Made by a program: the position numbers and the translations under genes. Of a DNA stretch of 64,000 nucleotides, positions 15,278 to 23,048 are shown one piece after another. The stretch lies in contig CAZTOW010000032.1 in assembly GCA_964615375.1 (NCBI GenBank), positions 1 through 64,000 of the forward strand. The letters are read 5' to 3'. The DNA comes from CAZKWG01 sp964615375. GTDB lineage: Bacteria; Myxococcota_A; UBA796; CAZKWG01. The stretch's first letter is position 1. Every line of letters starts with the position of its first letter. The notes beneath the pieces were generated by a model that did no database searches, was not told the DNA's origin, and saw only the letters and a list, made by a program, of their open reading frames with translations.

Positions 15278-16989
15278 CGCTCCCCCTCGCCGCGCGCGGC
15301 GGCGCCCAGGCGGCCGGGCAGCAGGGCGCGGGCGCCCCGGGGCTCGGCGCGGGCCATGAGCACGCGGCGCAGCACCTCATCGGGTCCGGCGACGGGCGGG
15401 GCGGGGCGGGCCTCAGAGCCGTCCACGCGCGTGGCGACGAAGAGTCGATTGCGCATGAACTGATGCGAGGATCCGTCCGTGCCGTCGATGAAGGTCAGAT
15501 CGTAGGGGACGCCGTCCACGTACAGATAGAACAGATCCTTGATGACCGGCTCCAGGACCGGCTCCACCGTGTACCCGTACTCCTCCAGCAGGGGGACGGA
15601 GGCCAGCAGGTCCGTCCCGTCGTAGCTCAGCGTGATCTCGCCGAGGCCGTACTCGTCGCGGTAGGTGCCGACATAGCTCTCCAGATCGCCGGGCGCCTCG
15701 TACTCGGGGGCGGTGCCGGGGGCGGGGAGCTCCGCCAGCTCCATGATCGCGGCGACGACCGTGTTGGTGAAGTCGTCCCCGTACCCATTGGACAGGATCG
15801 AGATCCCGAAGCGCTGTTCGGGCAGGATGTAGAGCGTGGACGTCATGGTCAGCGTGTTGCCGCCGTGCGTCCAGAGGGGGACCTCGTAGAAGTCGGAACC
15901 GAGGTTGAAGCCGTCCAGGATCATCAACCCGTAGCCATAGGACTGTCCGGGCACGGTCGGGTAGAGCGGGACCTGGGCCGTCGAGATCTGCTCGCGCAGC
16001 GCGTCCGAGATGATCTCCTCATCCCCGTCCACCAGGAACTTCGCCAGCCGCATCATGTCCGTGGCCGTGGACCAGACCAGCCCGGCCGGGCGGGTGAAGC
16101 CGTTGTCCACCTGATCGGCCATCTCCAGCGTGCCCAGCGCGTAGGAGGCGTCCCCGCCGAAGCCGTCGAAGCTGTCGGCGCCGGAGGAGATGATCACGCC
16201 GTAGCCGGTCGCGTAGTCATCGTCCGTCTCGACGTCGCTCATGCGCGCGAAGCTGCGCGTCATGTCCAGAGGCGCGAACAGATCGTCCTCCAGCAGGTCA
16301 CCGTACATCCGGCCGGCGGCCTCCTCCGCCACCAGCCCGGCCAGGGAGAAGCCCGGGTTGCAGTAGTTCCAGAACTCCCCGGGCGGGGCCATGGCGTACT
16401 CGTTCTCGGCGAAGCGCCCGTAGGCCCGGCTGGCGAGCTCCTCGTCCGAGGGCGCGTCGTCCCAGGGCGTGTAGTCGTAGAGCCCGCCCTGGTGCGAGAG
16501 CAGGTCGTGGACGGTGATGTCCTCGGACCAGCTCGGATCGAGCGCGAAGCTGAGCTCGGGCAGCGCGACGCTCAGCGGATCGTCCAGCGAGATCTCGCCC
16601 GCCTCCACCCGCTGGAGCACCGCGAGCGCGGTGAGCTTCTTGGTGTCCGATCCTATCTGGAACAGGGTGTCCGTGCTCACGGCCATCGTCGCGTCGTCGG
16701 GGTGGCGGTTGCCGATGCCCAGCGAGACGAAGGTGTCGTCCATCCAGACGGAGACGGAGGCGCCGGTGGCGTAGCTGTTGCGCAGGTCGCGGGTCAGCGC
16801 GCTCTCCAGCGCCTCCACCACCTGGGTCGCCAGGTTCTCCGTGCCGGTCTCCCCGGTCTCCCCGGTCTCCGCGGGCTCGCCGGTCTCTCCCGTCTCCCCC
16901 GTCTCCTCGGGCTCGGCGCTCTCGCCAGAGGTCTTGTCGGGGCCGCAGGCCAGGAGCAGCAGGAGCGGGAGCAGAGGGCGCACAGTCAT
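15274..16989 (-). CDS. Beta-lactamase/serine hydrolase family lipoprotein
   Basis: Lipid-anchored serine hydrolase of the class C beta-lactamase/DD-peptidase fold. A signal peptide with lipobox LLLAC is followed by a long ETGETGE-type linker (to about residue 50). The catalytic SxxK is in FQIGSDTKKLTALAVL, the YxN motif is YCNPGFS, and the KTG equivalent is HGG in WTHGGNTLTM. The C-terminal about 120 residues form a beta-rich DUF3471-like extension. At 571 residues it is longer than bare enzymes because of the linker and tail. Such proteins are often esterases or D-aminopeptidases rather than antibiotic-resistance enzymes. It lies 3 bp after the preceding lipoprotein gene. Confidence 0.9.
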   Translation of the reverse strand: MTVRPLLPLLLLLACGPDKTSGESAEPEETGETGETGEPAETGETGETGTENLATQVVEALESALTRDLRNSYATGASVSVWMDDTFVSLGIGNRHPDDATMAVSTDTLFQIGSDTKKLTALAVLQRVEAGEISLDDPLSVALPELSFALDPSWSEDITVHDLLSHQGGLYDYTPWDDAPSDEELASRAYGRFAENEYAMAPPGEFWNYCNPGFSLAGLVAEEAAGRMYGDLLEDDLFAPLDMTRSFARMSDVETDDDYATGYGVIISSGADSFDGFGGDASYALGTLEMADQVDNGFTRPAGLVWSTATDMMRLAKFLVDGDEEIISDALREQISTAQVPLYPTVPGQSYGYGLMILDGFNLGSDFYEVPLWTHGGNTLTMTSTLYILPEQRFGISILSNGYGDDFTNTVVAAIMELAELPAPGTAPEYEAPGDLESYVGTYRDEYGLGEITLSYDGTDLLASVPLLEEYGYTVEPVLEPVIKDLFYLYVDGVPYDLTFIDGTDGSSHQFMRNRLFVATRVDGSEARPAPPVAGPDEVLRRVLMARAEPRGARALLPGRLGAAARGEGER

Positions 16990-16992
16990 GGT

Positions 16993-17874
16993 TCAGTCCT
17001 CGTACAGGAAGGCGTCGATAGCCTCTACCTCGAAATTGACCGAGACGGTCTGACAGACGCCGTCGGCGTCCGGCTCCAGATCCGCGTAGCTGTCCAGCAG
17101 CGTGCTCATCAGGCCGACGAGCTCGGCGTCCACGTTCTCCGCCGCCGCCACGTTGACGATGTAGTCCACGGACACGCCGCCCCCGAAGACGCCCGCGGCC
17201 CCGCCGTCCGGGCTCAGGTCCAGGCGCACGGCCCCGTCCATCAGCTCGAAGTCCAGGGAGACGTTGAAGACCGTGAGCGGCAGGCTCCAGTCCAGCGGAG
17301 TCGCGACCAGCCGTCCGTCCACGATGCTCAGATCGGAGAACGTAGTGCTGGGCAGCGTCGGATCGCGCACCAGGGTCTGACCGTCCAACAGGAGCCCGTC
17401 GGTGCCCAGCAGCACGTCCCCGGTGGCCCGCGCGATGGTCAGATCCACGCAGTCGTCGTTCTGCAGATCGTCCACCCCGCTCAGCTCCAGCGTGATGAGC
17501 AGGTTGCCGTCGGCGATGCTCTGGGCGATGAGTCCCTCCACCGCCACCGCCTCGGTGAGCTCCAAGGCGGGCAGCACGCGGGCGAAGCCGTTGTCGATGC
17601 CCGTCACGCCCTCGGGCGAGACGTAGTCCTCGATCTTGCAGCCGCGCGGATCGTTGCTGTTGCTGACGATGCCATCCAGATCGAAGCCGTCGCTGACCCC
17701 GTCCGCGGCCCGCCCCCACAGGAGCACGCTGACCACGAAGACGTGCGTCTCCCCGGGGCTGTCGCAGGCGGGGCCCTCGTCCACGGGCGCCTCGTCCACC
17801 GGCCCGCAGCCCAGCAGCCCGCAGCCCAGCAGCCCGAGCAGGGCGCTACAGCAGGATGTCGTCGAGCGTCTCAT
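16993..17874 (-). CDS. Predicted lipoprotein, function unknown
   Basis: 293-residue exported protein. The N-terminus MRRSTTSCCSALLGLLGCGL has one or two possible lipoboxes (LLGC), then an acidic Pro linker with PVDEAPVDEG. The body is Asp- and Val-rich with DGFDLDGIVSNSN and paired cysteines (for example RGCKIED and NDDCVDL), resembling extracellular structural or adhesion modules; no family is recognised. The start overlaps the DUF1552 gene by 29 bp, and the stop is 3 bp from the beta-lactamase-fold gene, so it is clearly part of the operon. Confidence 0.75.
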   Translation of the reverse strand: MRRSTTSCCSALLGLLGCGLLGCGPVDEAPVDEGPACDSPGETHVFVVSVLLWGRAADGVSDGFDLDGIVSNSNDPRGCKIEDYVSPEGVTGIDNGFARVLPALELTEAVAVEGLIAQSIADGNLLITLELSGVDDLQNDDCVDLTIARATGDVLLGTDGLLLDGQTLVRDPTLPSTTFSDLSIVDGRLVATPLDWSLPLTVFNVSLDFELMDGAVRLDLSPDGGAAGVFGGGVSVDYIVNVAAAENVDAELVGLMSTLLDSYADLEPDADGVCQTVSVNFEVEAIDAFLYED

Positions 17875-19231
17875 CGGTCCACCCCTCGTCCACGCCGAGC
17901 TCGGCGACGCTCAGATCCATCGCCTGCGCCAGCGTCAGCAGCACCTTGGTCGCGTTCTCCGCGCTCACCGACTTGTAGTGGTAGTTGGTCTTCAGCCGCC
18001 CGCACGCGCTCCCGCCCAGCAGGATGGGCATGTCGTCCAGGCTGTGCTCCTGCCCGTAGCTCACCTCGCTGCACCCGAGGATGACGCTGTTGTCCAGCAG
18101 CGATCCGTCCCCCTCGTCCACGCTGGCGAACTTCGACAGCAGGTAGGCGTACTCCTCCATGATCTGGACCGTGATCGCGCTGACCTCGTCCTGGGGTGGA
18201 CTCTCGTCGTGGGTGAGGTTGTGGTGACCGTCCGACGCGCCGGGGTAGAGGATGTTGCTGACCGGCTCGCTGAAGAAGTGGGCGAAGACCCGCGTCTGAT
18301 CGCAGGCCAGGGCCATCGCCAGCATGTCGCACATCACGCGGCTGCGCGCGCTGGCCTGGGCCTGGCCGTCCACGTCCGGGTAGCTGGCCTCCGGGGCCTC
18401 GGCGCGGGCGCAGGCCTCCAGGTTGGGCGGATCCTCCTCCAGCCGGGCCAGGCGCTGCTCGAGCTCGCGCACCCCGTCCAGGTGCGCCTCCAGCCGCTCC
18501 TTGTCCGCGGCCCCCACCCGCGCCTGGAGCGTGGCGATGTCGCCCATGACCGCGTCCAGCACGCTGCGCCGCAGGCCGAGCGTGGGGTCGATCTCCACCT
18601 CCTCCCCCGGCTCGCGGAAGGTGTCGCCGAAGATGCGCTCGTAGAAGGCATAAGGGTCGGTCTCGGCCGAGGCCCGCGCCCCCGCCCCCGTGTACGAGAG
18701 CCCATAGGTGTCGGTCGCCGCCGTCTGCAGCGAGCTGTAGAGCGTGTCCCCGCCGATCTCGGACGCGATGATCTGGTCGATGGTCGGCTGGGAGAAGGTC
18801 AGATCGTCGCCCACGCTCATCAGCGAGCTCGCCGAGAGGATGCCCGCCGCTCCTGATCCGTGGGGCTCCGTGTTGGGCAGCTTCACCGACATGCCCGTGA
18901 TCACGGTGAGGAAGTCCTTGACCCCGGCGAGCGGGGCGAGCTGCTCGGAGAGCTCCCACTCATCGCCCTCGCCCGTGGGCAGCCAGCGCTCCGGCCCGTT
19001 GCCGTTGCCCCAGAAGAAGAGGCCGAAGCGCCGCGGGATGGCGCCCCCGCAGGCGTGCGCCTTCCGACCGGCGAAGATCTCCAGCCAGGGGAGCGCGAGA
19101 CCAATTGCGGAGCCTCGCAGCACGCCTCGCAGCACCGTGCGGCGGGAGAGCGGGCCGCGGCCGGGCTGATCGTAGAGCGTCGGGCCCTGGGGGAGTCTGC
19201 GCCGGAAGCGCGGCAGGAAGCGTCTCATCAC
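17846..19231 (-). CDS. DUF1552 protein with Tat signal
   Basis: Member of DUF1552, typical of Planctomycetes and Myxococcota and nearly always next to a DUF1592-type gene. The N-terminus has a twin-arginine signal (LSRRTVLRGVLRG, about 27-40), then the family opening RRFGLFFWGNGNGPERW and conserved patches such as TVITGMSVKLPNTEPHG, CDQTRVFAHF and YPGASDGHHNLTHDE. It is sulfatase-like in overall order and presumed periplasmic or extracellular. The ATG overlaps the DUF1592 stop by ATGA. Biochemical role unknown. Confidence 0.9.
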   Translation of the reverse strand: MMRRFLPRFRRRLPQGPTLYDQPGRGPLSRRTVLRGVLRGSAIGLALPWLEIFAGRKAHACGGAIPRRFGLFFWGNGNGPERWLPTGEGDEWELSEQLAPLAGVKDFLTVITGMSVKLPNTEPHGSGAAGILSASSLMSVGDDLTFSQPTIDQIIASEIGGDTLYSSLQTAATDTYGLSYTGAGARASAETDPYAFYERIFGDTFREPGEEVEIDPTLGLRRSVLDAVMGDIATLQARVGAADKERLEAHLDGVRELEQRLARLEEDPPNLEACARAEAPEASYPDVDGQAQASARSRVMCDMLAMALACDQTRVFAHFFSEPVSNILYPGASDGHHNLTHDESPPQDEVSAITVQIMEEYAYLLSKFASVDEGDGSLLDNSVILGCSEVSYGQEHSLDDMPILLGGSACGRLKTNYHYKSVSAENATKVLLTLAQAMDLSVAELGVDEGWTDETLDDILL

Positions 19232-20868
19232 TCCACCTCCCCGACGCGGCGGAAGGCGTCGCTGGTCGCGATGTCGGCGAGCAGGAACCGGAGCCTGTGA
19301 TCGTTCTCCTGGAGCCCCTCGGCGTGCCAGTCGATGGTCGCGTCGTCGGCGTCGTCCAGCACGCGACCGTTGGCGTAGGCGTAGACCGTCTGGGCCAGGC
19401 AGGCCCCGAGGCGCTCGTGCTCCACGATCGCCTCCGCCAGCGAGACCGGGTCCACGAAGCCCGCCCCGTCCAGCTCGCCCGAGGGGTCGATGACGTCCCC
19501 GTCGTCGTCGGCGCGCCAGCCGCCGAGCCCGTCGAAATTCTCCAGCCCGAGCCCGATGGGATCGGTGAGATCGTGGCAGACGGCGCAGGAGGGGTCGTTG
19601 CGGTGCTGCTCCAGGCGCTCCGACAGTGAGTTCGCCTCCTCCGACGACTCCGGCAGCACCACCGAGACGTCCCCCGGCGGGGGTGGCAGCGTCTGGCAGA
19701 GCAGGACCTCGCGCACGAACTTGCCGCGCAGCGTGGGGCTGGTGGACGTCGGGTGGGCGAACTGCGCCAGCACGCTCGCCTGCCCCAGGAGCCCGACGCG
19801 ATCCCCATCCTCGGGCAGCCAGGTCTCGGCGAAGCCGTCCAGCGCCGGTGCGGGCACGCCGTAGAGCGCGGCCAGCGTGCGGTCCAGGTGCGTGCGGCGC
19901 GTGGTCAGGATGGTGCGGAAGTCCTCGTCGTCGTCAAACGCGATGGCCTCGAGGTCCAGGAGGGTCTGCTCGCGGGCCAGCGCGCCGAGCTCCGCGCTGT
20001 AGTGCAGGAAGATGTCCGGGTCCTTGGTGAGCTCGTCGAGCTCGTAGAGGGTGAACATCTCCGTGAACAGGTTCCGCGCGCCCTCCCGCGCCCGGTCGTC
20101 CGCCAGCATCCGGTCCACCTGCTCGGCCAGCCCCGCCGCCGTGGAGAGCTCGCCCGCCTCCGCCGCGTCCAGGAGCGTGTCGTCCGGCGTCGTGTTCCAC
20201 AGGAAGAAGCTGAGCCGGCTGGCCATCTCCAGGTCGGTGTAGCGCCGCAGGCCCGGCGCCTCCGGGTCGTCCTCGCCCAGCTCCACCCGGAACAGGAAGT
20301 GGGGGGACTGCAGCAGCGCGGCCACGCCGTAGCTGAGCCCCTCGTAGAAGTCGCCGAGCGTGCTGGCGGCCGTGCCCGAGAGGGAGACCAGCGCGCTGAG
20401 CTCGTCGTCGGAGAGCGGGCGGCGCCAGACCCGGCGCCCCAGCGGGGCGAGCGCGGCCTCGGCGCAGTCGGCGTCCACCGTGTCGGCGGGCGTGCACGGC
20501 ACCAGCGCGGCGCGCGTAGCCTCGTCGGCGAGCGCCTGCTCGGCCACGGAGAAGGCGGCGGTCTCGTACTCCTCGGCCCCCAGCGCGGAGATGGTCACCA
20601 CGCTGGCGCCCACGCTGTAGAGCCCGTCCACGCTCTCGTCCGGCTCCAGGCTCGTGGTGATGACCACGTCGTCGCCGAAGAGATCGGCGATGGTGTTCCG
20701 ATACTGCTCCTCCGTGAGGCGGCGCAGGCTGGGCGCGGGGGCCGCGATCTCGGGCTCCGCCCCGCGCGGCTCGTCGGCGGCGGGCGTGTCCTCCTCCCGG
20801 CCGCACCCGAGGGCGAGCAGCGGGATGAGGGTCAGCAGACTCCGCGATGGCGCTCGACCCAGCTTCAC
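19228..20868 (-). CDS. DUF1592/DUF1588/DUF1585 multi-domain lipoprotein
   Basis: Large exported protein with the fixed domain order DUF1587 (RRLTEEQYRNTIADLFGDDV), DUF1595 (RRVWRRPLSDDELSAL), DUF1592 (SPHFLFRVELGEDD and ASRLSFFLWNTTPDD), DUF1588 (GLLGQASVLAQFAHPTSTSP) and DUF1585 (VYAYANGRVLDD at the C-terminus). Planctomycete-type relatives often carry a cytochrome-c module; here the N-terminus is a lipobox (LLALGC) instead. The GTG at 20868 follows GGAGGGGAC at good distance and yields 546 residues. First gene of the five-gene operon, with a promoter visible upstream. Confidence 0.9.
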   Translation of the reverse strand: MKLGRAPSRSLLTLIPLLALGCGREEDTPAADEPRGAEPEIAAPAPSLRRLTEEQYRNTIADLFGDDVVITTSLEPDESVDGLYSVGASVVTISALGAEEYETAAFSVAEQALADEATRAALVPCTPADTVDADCAEAALAPLGRRVWRRPLSDDELSALVSLSGTAASTLGDFYEGLSYGVAALLQSPHFLFRVELGEDDPEAPGLRRYTDLEMASRLSFFLWNTTPDDTLLDAAEAGELSTAAGLAEQVDRMLADDRAREGARNLFTEMFTLYELDELTKDPDIFLHYSAELGALAREQTLLDLEAIAFDDDEDFRTILTTRRTHLDRTLAALYGVPAPALDGFAETWLPEDGDRVGLLGQASVLAQFAHPTSTSPTLRGKFVREVLLCQTLPPPPGDVSVVLPESSEEANSLSERLEQHRNDPSCAVCHDLTDPIGLGLENFDGLGGWRADDDGDVIDPSGELDGAGFVDPVSLAEAIVEHERLGACLAQTVYAYANGRVLDDADDATIDWHAEGLQENDHRLRFLLADIATSDAFRRVGEVE

Positions 20869-20898
20869 GTCCCCTCCTCCCGCTCGGGAAAGAGCAGG

Positions 20899-20928
20899 AG
20901 TGTAGCGGAAAAGGGGGCGCGTCGTCAA
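20899..20928 (-). promoter_or_regulatory. Promoter of the DUF1592-DUF1552 operon
   Basis: On the minus strand TTGACG (20928-20923) is followed after 18 bp by TACACT (20904-20899), a good housekeeping promoter. The predicted transcript starts near 20892, leaving about 24 nt before the GTG at 20868 with a GGAGG ribosome site. Confidence 0.7.
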
Positions 20929-20944
20929 GCGGATTGAGCGCCGC

Positions 20945-21418
20945 TCACCACCAGGCGGGGTGGTGCCGATGGGGGTCGGCGCGCACCATCGCGTCCGCCT
21001 CGCCCTTGGAGAGATCGCCGCCCTGCACCAGCCGATCGAGCCAGGTGTGACCGACGACGGTTCGCCCGCGGAGCTCATGGAGCGCGCGCCAGGAGGCGCC
21101 TTTGTCCCAGGTGACGAACTCCAACCTCGGATCGTGGTGGGCCGCGGCGATGCAGGAGGCCTCGCCGACTCCGAGCTTCGCCCAGGATCCTCCCCGAATC
21201 AGCAGCGCGCTCAAGCCCGCCTCGGGCGTCCCCAGGGCTGGAGAGGCGCGAACGACGGCCGACAGCGCTCGCTGACGGGCAGCGCCCAGAGACGTCAACT
21301 CGTCGAACACCTCCTGCGTCACCAGCCACGGACGCTGGCCAACAGCGGCGAGGAGCCTCGGGACGAGACCCACCTTCTCTGCGTCGATGAGGATGTTGGC
21401 GTCGAGCAGCGAGATCAT
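20945..21418 (-). CDS. PIN-domain protein (DUF3368/DUF4411-like)
   Basis: Predicted PIN-fold ribonuclease, probably the toxin of the pair with the XRE-ImmA gene upstream. The N-terminus SLLDANILIDAEK contains the first catalytic Asp; TQEVFDELTSLG supplies the Glu, VGEASCIAAA the conserved Glu-Ala segment, and FVTWDKGA the final Asp. 157 residues is typical. The ATG (21418) overlaps the upstream stop (ATGA), so the two are co-translated. Confidence 0.8.
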   Translation of the reverse strand: MISLLDANILIDAEKVGLVPRLLAAVGQRPWLVTQEVFDELTSLGAARQRALSAVVRASPALGTPEAGLSALLIRGGSWAKLGVGEASCIAAAHHDPRLEFVTWDKGASWRALHELRGRTVVGHTWLDRLVQGGDLSKGEADAMVRADPHRHHPAWW

Positions 21419-22494
21419 GCGCTCAGCGCTTCTCCGTCGGGCCAGTCCGACCCGAAGATGTCCCGCGCCCGCCCCTCGCTCAGCTCTCCCTCGTCCACAC
21501 GAGCCCGCGCCCAGCGCAACGCCTCGGACGAGCCGATACCCGCCGGGAAGCTGATGTCCGGCCGCTCCAGCAGGAGGCGATCTCGACAGCCGGCGTCGAT
21601 GAGCTCGTGGTTGCAGAGGTGATGCGCCACCAGCTCCCAGGGCGCCCCGAAGGTGCGGCTGACCTCCATCGTCAGGGCCCGCGCCTGGTCCACCGTGCTG
21701 GCGCGGCCTCCAGAGAGCGACCGCAGCGCCTTGAGCGGCACCAGGAGCTCCGCGGCGAAGGCTCGAGCGCGCTGCTCGCGACGCGCGCGTTGAGGGGCCG
21801 CGGGCTCGGGCTCGTCCTCGCCGCCCTCCGCGATGACGTCGAGGAGCGGCGCTCCATCTCGGGGGTCGAAGAGGATGTGGCACAGCTCATGGGCGATGGA
21901 GCGGCGCAGGACGACCTTCGGCAGGCTGAGCCTCGTGTTCAGCACGATGGCCGCCCCAGCGTCACTGGCGATGGCGAGCGCCTCGAGCCGAGGGCTCTCC
22001 AACCTCATCGCCACGAGCACGACCCCGAGCCGCGCCTCGATCACGCCGCGGAGATCCTCCAAGGGCGCGGCGGTGTTCGCGATGTCTCGCCGCACTCGGT
22101 TCGCGGCCTTGTAGCCGGCCTCGAAGGCCTTTCGCTCGGGCGCGGGGGTGGTCTGGTAGGTGTGGACGGGCTTGAGCCCCGCCGAACGCAAGGAAGACGC
22201 CCTCGACAGCGCGCGCCGCAAAGCGATGGAGTCCCTGGGGTCGATCCCCCAGGAGGGTTCCCGCAGAAACGCCAGGAGGTTCGGCACCGGCAGGGGCGCG
22301 TCCTCCAGCGCGAGGGCCGGATCGACGCCGAGCGCGCGCGCCAGCCTGGTGACCATGCTGACGGTCCAGCCCGCGATATCGCCTCCTTGCGCGCGCTGGA
22401 GGCTGCCCAGGTCAATCCCCGAACGCTCCGACAGCTCGCGAAGCGAGCGAACTTCGGCCTCCATTCGCAGCAGGGACAGAAGAGTCGACGACAT
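21415..22494 (-). CDS. XRE HTH plus ImmA/IrrE-type metallopeptidase
   Basis: Regulator-protease fusion: the N-terminal helix-turn-helix-like part (SLRELSERSGIDLGSLQRAQ and MVTRLARALGVD) precedes a zinc peptidase of the ImmA/IrrE family with SIAHELCHILFD (the HExxH motif) and a downstream Glu-rich helix ARAFAAELLVP. Such proteins cleave repressors or antitoxins. The start is put at ATG 22494, since sequence before it is poorly protein-like. It overlaps the PIN gene, the usual partner of XRE-ImmA proteins, so the pair is read as a TA or mobile-element control module. Confidence 0.87.
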   Translation of the reverse strand: MSSTLLSLLRMEAEVRSLRELSERSGIDLGSLQRAQGGDIAGWTVSMVTRLARALGVDPALALEDAPLPVPNLLAFLREPSWGIDPRDSIALRRALSRASSLRSAGLKPVHTYQTTPAPERKAFEAGYKAANRVRRDIANTAAPLEDLRGVIEARLGVVLVAMRLESPRLEALAIASDAGAAIVLNTRLSLPKVVLRRSIAHELCHILFDPRDGAPLLDVIAEGGEDEPEPAAPQRARREQRARAFAAELLVPLKALRSLSGGRASTVDQARALTMEVSRTFGAPWELVAHHLCNHELIDAGCRDRLLLERPDISFPAGIGSSEALRWARARVDEGELSEGRARDIFGSDWPDGEALSA

Positions 22495-22563
22495 GGGAGT
22501 CAACCTATCACGGGCCTCCAACAGGCGTCGTCCACAACGAGAGCAACGCCAGCACCACCCCGC

Positions 22564-23013
22564 TCACTCCCCCTCGAACACCTCCAGCACCAGGTAGTCG
22601 TCCTCCAGCGCGTAGCCCTGCATCTCCAGCGTGTCGCGGAGCTGCTCGGGGATGGAGATGCCCGGCGGGCGCACCAGGCCCTCGAGGGTGGTGTCCTCGA
22701 AGCCCAGCAGCGGATCCGGGGCCACGGGGCTGAGCGCGAGCAGGCGCACCTTTCGGCCGGTGGTGTCGCCGGGGCCGAAGAGGGGGTAGGCCCAGCGCGC
22801 CCCGTCCCGCGTGTTGAGCTGGATGCGCGAGGGGTAGTGCGCCGTGACGTGGACGCGCACGCCGCGGCTCTGGGGGCCGATGTCCTGGAACTCCGTGGGG
22901 TGCGCCGTGGGCTGGAAGCCGGGCAGGGCCCCGCGCTCCCAGGTGCTGTAGCCCAGCACGCCCAGGAGCGAGAGCGCTGAGGCGCCGAGGAAGGCCGCGA
23001 GCCGCTTGTTCAT
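22564..23013 (-). CDS. Hypothetical membrane-anchored protein
   Basis: 149 residues: a short basic N-terminus, one hydrophobic helix (LAAFLGASALSLLGVLGY, residues 5-22), then a soluble, presumably periplasmic domain with DIGPQSRGVRVHVTAHYPSR and FGPGDTTGRKVRLLAL and a C-terminal acidic end. No family is recognised. It is divergent from the hydantoinase gene with a 35-bp gap, so the two may share control sequences. Confidence 0.65.
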   Translation of the reverse strand: MNKRLAAFLGASALSLLGVLGYSTWERGALPGFQPTAHPTEFQDIGPQSRGVRVHVTAHYPSRIQLNTRDGARWAYPLFGPGDTTGRKVRLLALSPVAPDPLLGFEDTTLEGLVRPPGISIPEQLRDTLEMQGYALEDDYLVLEVFEGE

Positions 23014-23048
23014 GGGTGCCTGCTCCGTGAACCGGATAACCGGCGGCG

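Noticed and set aside
15274..16989. Antibiotic-resistance beta-lactamase
   Set aside because: Although the SxxK, YxN and HGG motifs are present, the long linker and C-terminal extension place it among generic serine hydrolases; resistance is not supported by sequence alone.
15463..18084. An 873-codon plus-strand open frame opposite the beta-lactamase-fold and lipoprotein genes
   Set aside because: His/Val/Gln/Arg-rich with no family signal; the minus strand has signal peptides, catalytic motifs and gene overlaps.
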